From: Chara braunii
Lineage: Eukaryota; Streptophyta; Charophyceae; Charales; Characeae
Length of the DNA: 22,787 bases
Assembly (NCBI GenBank): GCA_003427395.1
Contig: BFEA01000113.1
Location: 2,056,658 to 2,079,444, forward strand
Reading direction: 5' to 3'
The notes under the pieces are model-generated. The model was given only the letters and a program-made list of their open reading frames with translations, searched no databases and was not told the DNA's origin. Made by a program: the position numbers and the translations under genes. Each line of letters begins with the position of its first letter. Positions within the stretch are counted from its first letter, which is position 1. Positions 17,019 to 22,787 of this stretch are shown here, piece by piece.

Positions 17019-17339
17019 CTCTTTGTCCTTCCCTCTCCCTTTCCTTTTTCTCTCCCTCTCTCTTTTTTCTCGTTCTCTCTCTCTCTCTGGCCTTTGCGAG
17101 GCGCTCAGTTCCCCTTTTACGAGCGCACGCCCGTGAAAGTATAGCGGACGCCGTTCTACCTCTGTCTCTTATACACATCTAGATGTGTATAAGAGACAGC
17201 TCTTTGTCCTTCCCTCTCCCTTTCCTTTTTCTCTCCCTCTCTCTTTTTTCTCGTTCTCTCTCTCTCTCTGGCCTTTGCGAGGCGCTCAGTTCCCCTTTTA
17301 CGAGCGCACGCCCGTGAAAGTATAGCGGACGCCGTTCTA
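17019..17339. other. False 140-bp duplication flanking an adapter
   Basis: 17019-17158 and 17200-17339 read as identical over 140 bases, separated only by CCT and the adapter. Nothing else in the window is duplicated at this identity. The simplest reading is one genomic copy assembled twice across an untrimmed mate-pair junction. Confidence 0.9.
17162..17199. other. Illumina Nextera mate-pair junction adapter (artefact)
   Basis: CTGTCTCTTATACACATCT (17162-17180) is followed at once by its reverse complement AGATGTGTATAAGAGACAG (17181-17199). These are the two Tn5 mosaic ends joined as in the Nextera mate-pair circularisation junction. It is not genomic sequence. Minus-strand translation across it gives MCIRDR, a known signature of this contaminant in predicted proteins. 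Confidence 0.98.
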
Positions 17340-19295
17340 TCTTGCTTCTCTTGTCTCGGAGCCGAAACCCCGCCTTCGCGATGTCTGTCCTGTCTTGAAA
17401 CGCTGAGCTCGACGGACGTGGTGGAGGAGAGGTAGGAAAGCGGCTACCAGATCCGGCACAATCGAGGGAACCCGCCGTGTTAGCCTCAATCGCGTGATCT
17501 CCCCTCGCCGCACATCGTATAACAGGTAGTGGCTACCCCTAGGAATACTGCCCGCGTGCTGCCTTTGCCCTGGTTGCCTTCGCCCTCGCGCTCGCAATTG
17601 GCAACTCGAGCTTCGGAGCTCTCACGGAAGATGGTCGTGCGCTCCCCCTCCCGACTCCCCCTCTTCCCTTCTCTCTTCCTCTCTCCCTCTCCCTCCCTCT
17701 CTCTCTCTCTTTCCCTCTCTCTCTCTCCGAACCCGTTGTTGTGTGCTGCTAAGAACCTCCGGGCGTTCCGTGCGCCTATCTATACGCACATCGATTCGTG
17801 CGCCCCCACAAAAAAATTTTCTCCCCATCTCTCTCTTTCTCTCCTGCTTTTATACTTATCGTTCGGACCTCCTTCGATGGCTCGCCTCGGATCTGTTCGG
17901 TCGCCCCAGCGTTCTACATCCGAAATTTATCAATTTTTTTTCGATCTCCCGCCTCGTTGATCATCCTCCCCCGCTTGATCCTCTCCCCTACCTCCTTCGC
18001 CAATCCCATCTCCCGTTCCTCTTCGGCGCGGATCCACAGCGTGTTCTCCCATCCCTCTTCTTTCCGCCTTTGACATCGTTCTTCGGCGTGGTGTTCTGAC
18101 AATTATCTTTTTGTAACCGTTTTTCGCTAGCATTGGGGCGAGCCATTTTCTTCTTGATTTCACTCCAATCTCGTTCCCCGACTTTTGCCCCCCTTTTTTT
18201 CCCCGTCCTTTCAGGTCCGTCTCATCCCCTCGCTCCCCTTTCCCGACAGTTAGCCCCTGCAGTTGGCGAGAAGCTACCTGCCCGTTCTTGTATGCCTCCC
18301 GCCAGTTATTTGCGTTGGGACCATGCCCTTCCTTCTGCCAGACGCGATCATCGACCCCACGCTCTCTCGTTCATTGCTCGACATTGTTCGACCACACGTT
18401 GCTCTCCCTTATTGGCTCATCTGTTCGACTCCCCTTCAGTCGATCCCCTATTTCGCTCTTTCCACCAATCCTATCATTCTCTCGACATTCCATCGGATCC
18501 CCCCTACTTGTCCTCCCTTCCTCACCTTCGACCAGCTCATATGACTTTCTTTGGTCCCTGACAGTTGCAACTACCGATACATTCCCCTCATTCACCCCGA
18601 GTCCCCTAAGCAAGAAGCCTCTGCTCACGCGGCATCGCCTCGGTCCCAATGCCAACTCCCCTCCAGCGATCCTTTTTGACTTGGCCACCAACCAAGCTCA
18701 ATTGATCCAGCCCTCGGAGTGGCCGCTTCCTCATACCGTCCGTCTTGGCTGGTTGACTCTTGTGATTTTGCGTCGATGGCGATCCCCCACCTTACCAGGC
18801 GTTCACTTGATCTAACCACCGCCTGGCGGTGGCAGTGGCAAGCCCTGCGATCGTGGTTGTCCGTATACCCAAGCTCAGGTCACAACCTCGTGTATCACCT
18901 CGGGGCCCCATGGCTGCCGGCACTCGTCGTTGACCCTCTGAATTTTCCTCCTCCTTTTGTGAATTCCTCTCTCGGGTATGGTCATCGTTTGTTATGTGTG
19001 CCTGCGGCCGCGCAACCGCCATTCGCATCAAAAAAACGGGTTCTTCCCGGCTCCTTCATTTCCGTCTCTCCCAAGTTACGGCCCAAAGTCCACCATTCTT
19101 TCCCCCTTTTTTGTATGGTCCAAAAAATCCCAATTTTTTTACTGTCCGCGCGACCCCGCTCGCTCCAGCTGTACCGACTATCTCCTTTGCTCGTCCGGAG
19201 GTTAGTACAAATCAAACAAACCCCAAACTTCCCTCAAGCTCCTCAGGCATATTCACCCATACACAAGAATCACGCGAAATCAACAAAAACAATCA
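17340..19295. other. Pyrimidine-rich block without confident genes
   Basis: After a GC-balanced start (17340-17640) the plus strand is rich in CT and CCCT runs, with a (CT)n-like tract at about 17685-17727. The longest open frame in the window (18719-19336, 205 codons) lies here but starts with GTG, has no recognisable domain and ends in poly-Lys from an A run. Other open frames (18133-18561, 18288-18815) overlap it in other frames and are Ser/Pro/Leu-rich. I regard all of them as compositional. Confidence 0.5.
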
Positions 19296-19366
19296 AAAAA
19301 AAAAAAAAAAATCTTGTAGGGGAAGCATCCGGCTGATAGGCAGCCGCCCGACAGCGGAGCTGTCCG
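19296..19366. repeat. Poly-A run followed by two adjacent hairpins
   Basis: An A17 run ends at 19310. Twenty bases later come GGCTG/CAGCC (19331-19345) and GACAGC/GCTGTC (19350-19364, three-base loop). This could be the junction of an old poly-A retroposon with a structured head, but no target-site duplication was seen. Confidence 0.45.
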
Positions 19367-19451
19367 GGAAAATAGGGTGACCTGAGCGGACCGGATGGTA
19401 GCCTAGGATTTTTTGGATTCTTTTTTTTTTTTTTTTAATCCACGTTCGGTC

Positions 19452-20154
19452 GAATGGTCGGGCGTTCGGCTGGTCGAACGCCCGCACCTGAACGCCCGAA
19501 CGTTCGGCACCCCCTCTCGACACGTTCCGTCGTTCAGGGAAATGCGGACCAAAAAGAAAAAAAAAAATCCATAAAATCTGAAAAACAAATATTTTATGCA
19601 GAAGAATAAACTGAACAACATTTGCCTCAACGTTACATCTAAATTCTTTACCAAATTTGAAATAAAAATCAAATACTAAAATAAATAATAATAATAAAAA
19701 TTAAAAAAAAATAAAACGAGAATGAAATTATTGAGTGGACGAGCACGTTTTTGACACCGTCATCTTTGGCGCTTTTTTCTTTTTTTTTATATGAAAAATG
19801 CCATGGAATTTTATATATGTGTATCTTATATAATAGAGAATCTACAAATAAAGTTAAAAAAACTAATAATTTTTTTTATGCCCCGAAATAAAGGGAAAAC
19901 AAAAAGTGAAAAAAAAAAAAAAAATTGTGAGTGGGCAAGCAAGTTTTGACGCCACCATCTTTGTCGATTTTTCTTTTTTTTTTGGATGAGTAGAATGGTT
20001 CAAAATTAAAAGGGAGATACCTTACATCACAAAGAACTCACTAAAAAAAATTCAGAAAAACATAATAATATTTAGGTGTCAAACTATTATTTTGCGGTGT
20101 CCGAACCCCTTCAGGTTCGGGCCCCGTACGGGGACACGAACGCCCGAACGTTCA
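19452..20154. mobile_element. Possible fold-back or MITE-like element, AT-rich core
   Basis: A 17-base sequence at 19452-19468 is repeated in inverted orientation at 20138-20154 with 15 matches. Each end lies in a GC-rich palindrome cluster. Left: GGGCGTTCG/CGAACGCCC (19460-19483) and CCGAACGTTCGG (19496-19507). Right: CCGAACC/GGTTCGG (20101-20120) and CCCCGTACGGGG (20122-20133). The 16-mer GAACGCCCGAACGTTC occurs identically at 19490 and 20138. The core is strongly AT-rich with A and T runs and no open frame. Target-site duplications were not identified, so the element call is tentative. Confidence 0.4.
19728..19995. repeat. AT-rich direct repeat, about 195-bp spacing
   Basis: TTGAGTGGACGAGCACG...GACACCGTCATCTTTGGCG (from 19731) is repeated as TTGTGAGTGGGCAAGCAAG...GACGCCACCATCTTTGTCG (from 19926), each followed by a T-rich run and a GATGA or ATGA word. 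Spacing between anchors is 195-196 bases. It lies inside the AT-rich core described above. Confidence 0.7.
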
Positions 20155-20197
20155 AGGGTCAACTTAGGGGCCTCCGTACATTCAGCCTGGCAACCCT

Positions 20198-20224
20198 ATA
20201 TATATATGTATANATATATATATA

Positions 20225-20265
<41 letters not shown>
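20198..20265. repeat. (TA)n microsatellite with one N
   Basis: TA repeats broken by GTA and GCA words. One undetermined base lies at 20213. Frames over it give Ile-Tyr runs. Confidence 0.93.
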
Positions 20266-20267
<2 letters not shown>

Positions 20268-21364
20268 TTGTATACGGTTGCTATCGGGCATTCACACCTG
20301 TTTTCGAGAGTGTATCAATGAGAGCGTGAGCATAAACACATGCGGTTCACTGTGGCCGAGTACATTACAAAAATCACGCACGTAATAGACACTCATTTCT
20401 ATCTTGTCGCTTTCCCAGTAAGTGTACTGAACAACGTATGAGCAATAACCTTAACACAATCTTTTGTGTGTTGCAACCTGTTATCTACGAGCTCTTCTGA
20501 CAAACCCCACTTCTGCCTAAACTTTTGCGATTTGTTCGAGGTATATATCTTGTCTTGTTTATATCTTGATGCTGGCATTTGTACCTAATTGATCAGTTTG
20601 GCATATCCTCCTCCCTTTATAGTGTTCCCTTTTTTATCGTCTTCCTTATGATTCTGTCAAAAGGTTTCGCTCAACTACTCACCACCATGCACAAAGGAAA
20701 ACATAATGGGCGTGTACAGTTCCATATTCTAGCGGCGGATTCACTCTGAATTTACGCATTTTATGAGTAGTGGAGTGAGGCCTAATGTCATTATGGAGGT
20801 GATGAACAAGGTGAACTACGGAAGTCCAACGACGAATCACTCGCTAAGGGAGCTCAAAATAATGCGGCCCAACCTATAAGAGGAGAAGAAAACGGTACCC
20901 TATCCTACCCAACCTCCGCGAAAATCATTACATTATAACAATTGTTAATTTTTTCGCATGTAACCAACAAACCATCCAGACCTCTCGTTCTTCCACGGTG
21001 TGAAGATCCCAATTAATTACTGATCGTTTCCCAAAATGATCAACTTTCAATCTATATCGTCCCCATTGCTATATAGCACGGTCCAGATTGATAGTAGATA
21101 ATTAGAAACTATACAGTCACGGAAGGTCAGGAGCAAGCACGGCAGTGGCCTGATACCCTCTGTAGCACAAGCCTTGGCCCCGTGATGAATTTTGGTCGGT
21201 ACCCCTCGTAGACAATCTCTGGGCAGTACACGACATAGGTCCCCCGCATGCTGTCGCAAGTAACCAACTTTCTCAGTTTTTGGAGGCGGAGCCACAGAGA
21301 AACCCCGCCCCTATGCTCAATTGTCCATCGCGTGGGCATAACCCTAAGACAACTAAAGCAATAG
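20266..21364. other. No gene seen
   Basis: Unique-looking, moderately AT-rich sequence. Short open frames (for example 21047-21295 and 21127-21339 on the minus strand) have natural composition but no motif that I recognise and no clear splice context. Confidence 0.4.
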
Positions 21365-21422
21365 GACTAAGGAGAGAGCGGAGAAAGAGAACGAGGGGAG
21401 GGGGGTGGAGGACTACCAAAGA

Positions 21423-21475
<53 letters not shown>

Positions 21476-21575
21476 GGGGGGGGGGGGGGGCTACCAAAGA
21501 AAAGGAGAAAGAGAGAAAGAGAGAGAGGGGGTATAGGGTGGGGGTTACCAAAGAGAGAGAGAGAGAGAGACTGAA
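21365..21575. repeat. Composite GA / poly-G / TACCAAAG repeat
   Basis: The word YTACCAAAG follows a G-rich run three times (21413, 21491, 21545), each time followed by GA-rich simple sequence. The middle unit contains (GA)n from about 21426 and an unbroken G26 run (21465-21490). Spacings are 78 and 54 bases, the difference lying in the GA and G tracts. Confidence 0.85.
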
Positions 21576-21663
21576 AATTAAAAATGGAATATGGGTCACA
21601 TTGTAGCTTTATTTCATGGTTGAAATGATTTTTTTTTTTTAATTTAATATCTTTTCTGGAAAT

Positions 21664-21957
21664 ATCACAATAAAATTTACGAGCACTCAAATTTTTAATT
21701 TTTTTTTTGCATTCTTTTGAGCGTGAAAAATCACTGAAGTTTTAGCACTTTTTTCCATTAGCCCACATATGGTTGAGTGGCAAAAATTAAAATCTGTCGA
21801 ATTGGCATGACAATTATTTCTCTGTCTCAATGATGTTTTTGAAAATGATATGATATTTTTTACAGAAAGATCATGGTCTAATTTATGGATCCTCAAATTT
21901 GCATTTTATTTTGCGAATTTCTTCGAGCAGAAAAAGTCATTCAAGTTGCATCTTGCA
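21664..21957. repeat. AT-rich direct repeat, about 206-bp spacing
   Basis: CTCAAATTT followed by a TTTT-GC-TT-rich piece, then CTTTTGAGCGTGAAAAATCA (from 21686), is repeated as CTCAAATTT with CTTCGAGCAGAAAAAGTCA (from 21892). The flanks before (ATCA...TTTA) and after (GAAGTTTTAGCAC / CAAGTTGCATCTTGC) also agree loosely. Similarity is modest. Confidence 0.55.
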
Positions 21958-22269
21958 AATTGCAGGACTGGGTCCGCTGGTACCCTCCACCTTGGTCACC
22001 CTGCACGTGGGACTCTCGACCTCTTCTTACGTCATTTTGGGATCCTCTTCCACCCGACAACCGATCCTTTTTGTTTCAAAAGTCCCAGTTCAACGAGAGG
22101 TAGTTGTAGATCGTCCGCAATGATATTGTCAAGGACCAGTCACCCAAAAACTTTTGTCTCCGAAGACCCCATTTGCGACACCGTGACATAGACACTGAAG
22201 CCCACTATACCACAACCTTAGGGCTTCAATTGTCTACCGCGGGGGCGCAGGGAACGCAAGCGCAAGGGA
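21958..22269. other. Possibly decayed coding sequence; no call
   Basis: Both strands have open stretches of natural composition. On the minus strand a frame around 22170-22010 reads like protein (DNIIADDLQLPLVELGLLKQ) but contains stops. On the plus strand a frame stays open to TGA near 22190. I recognise neither. Confidence 0.3.
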
Positions 22270-22787
22270 TTATGTTTCTTTGTTTTTTTTGTGTGAGAGA
22301 GAGAAAGTGGGAGAAGAAACGTGCTCCGCCTCCTTGAGGACCAGTGACCCATGATACGAATGACCTAACACTTGCACTTCACTTTGGGACCCATGAAGGA
22401 ACTCGCCTCCTCCTCGAGATAGTCCATCCTTGTTGGCTTTGTCCCACCACTTCATCTTCGCCGCCTCCCCCTCTACTCCTCCTAATCCATCCACGTCATT
22501 TATGCCGCCTTCGTAGATACCTTCAACCTCCTCCTCCCTCATCACCCATTCCGTCACGCCCACCTTTCTCCTTCGCTCTCTCACTTTCTCCCCCCCCGCT
22601 TATATGTTGGGCCAAGTTCCGCATGACCGAAAGTGTGTCGATTTGCGCAAAGACACTTAAGAAGAAGGGGTCCTACCCCACTTGCTGCAGTCGATAACGC
22701 CCTCTCAGCACGACTCCTCTTTATGCCCAGATTGCTTTTTGTTTCATAAGTATCAATATAGATTGAATTGAGAGAAAGAGAGAGAGG
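22270..22787. other. No confident gene; CT/CCT-rich then GA-rich end
   Basis: Two antiparallel open frames overlap (22270-22584 minus, 105 codons from a GTG; 22344-22697 plus). The minus one is acidic and of natural composition, but nothing decides between them. The window ends in a GA-rich run. Confidence 0.35.

Noticed and set aside
16548-17144. 198-codon plus-strand frame
   Set aside because: It runs through the 91-bp array and the (CT)n tract and ends in the falsely duplicated segment; no domain.
16921-17178. Minus-strand frame starting MCIRDR
   Set aside because: The start is translated from the mate-pair adapter and the rest from (CT)n.
18719-19336. Longest open frame in the window (205 codons, plus strand)
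   Set aside because: It starts with GTG, lies in pyrimidine-rich DNA, ends in poly-Lys from an A run, overlaps other equally open frames and shows no domain.

Overview
The window is eukaryotic nuclear DNA from a large, repeat-rich genome, taken from a draft short-read assembly. Evidence: abundant microsatellites, several minisatellite families, two LTR-retrotransposon 5' ends with tRNA-Asp-type primer sites, canonical-looking GT/AG splice signals, N gaps, and an uncut Illumina Nextera mate-pair junction adapter. The tRNA-Asp-primed LTR elements are typical of plants and their relatives. A streptophyte alga or other plant-lineage genome is my best guess, and a charophyte such as Chara is only a low-confidence thought. 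I could not recognise any complete conserved protein-coding gene.

Layout. 1-4150: GA microsatellites and a long purine-rich (+ strand) block, with a 144-bp tandem duplication (2266-2553) and a degenerate 110-126-bp array (about 3030-3610). 4150-5880: LTR end, primer-binding site, leader and a short coding remnant of a retroelement on the + strand (element P). 5900-6300: three consecutive perfect hairpins and a tRNA 3'-half relic. 6400-8800: homopolymers, GAA/TA/ATT microsatellites, one well-formed candidate exon (7130-7266), two similar intron-like stretches (from 7267 and 8374) and a 46-codon ORF. 9000-10250: CA-rich cryptic repeats and a 30-bp minisatellite. 10684-11720: a 59-bp hairpin satellite with higher-order structure, interrupted by a gap. 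11987-12768: exon-like open segments behind acceptor-like sequences. 13211-15610: a second retroelement 5' end (element M) on the - strand. 16089-16790: a 91-bp tandem array. 16800-19290: a pyrimidine-rich block containing the adapter and a false 140-bp duplication. 19300-20155: an AT-rich block flanked by GC-rich palindromes. 20155-22787: AT-rich, GA-rich and poly-G repeats with no convincing gene.

Most interesting signals. (1) In the 59-bp satellite each unit can form a nested hairpin, and two diverged edge units keep the pairing through three two-sided base-pair replacements. (2) The two retroelements lie in opposite orientation with unrelated LTRs, but share a primer site, a leader and a peptide block whose differences are mostly synonymous, in frames without ATG. 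(3) The mate-pair adapter at 17162-17199 marks an assembly error. No genes here clearly work together; the window is mainly a record of repeat turnover.
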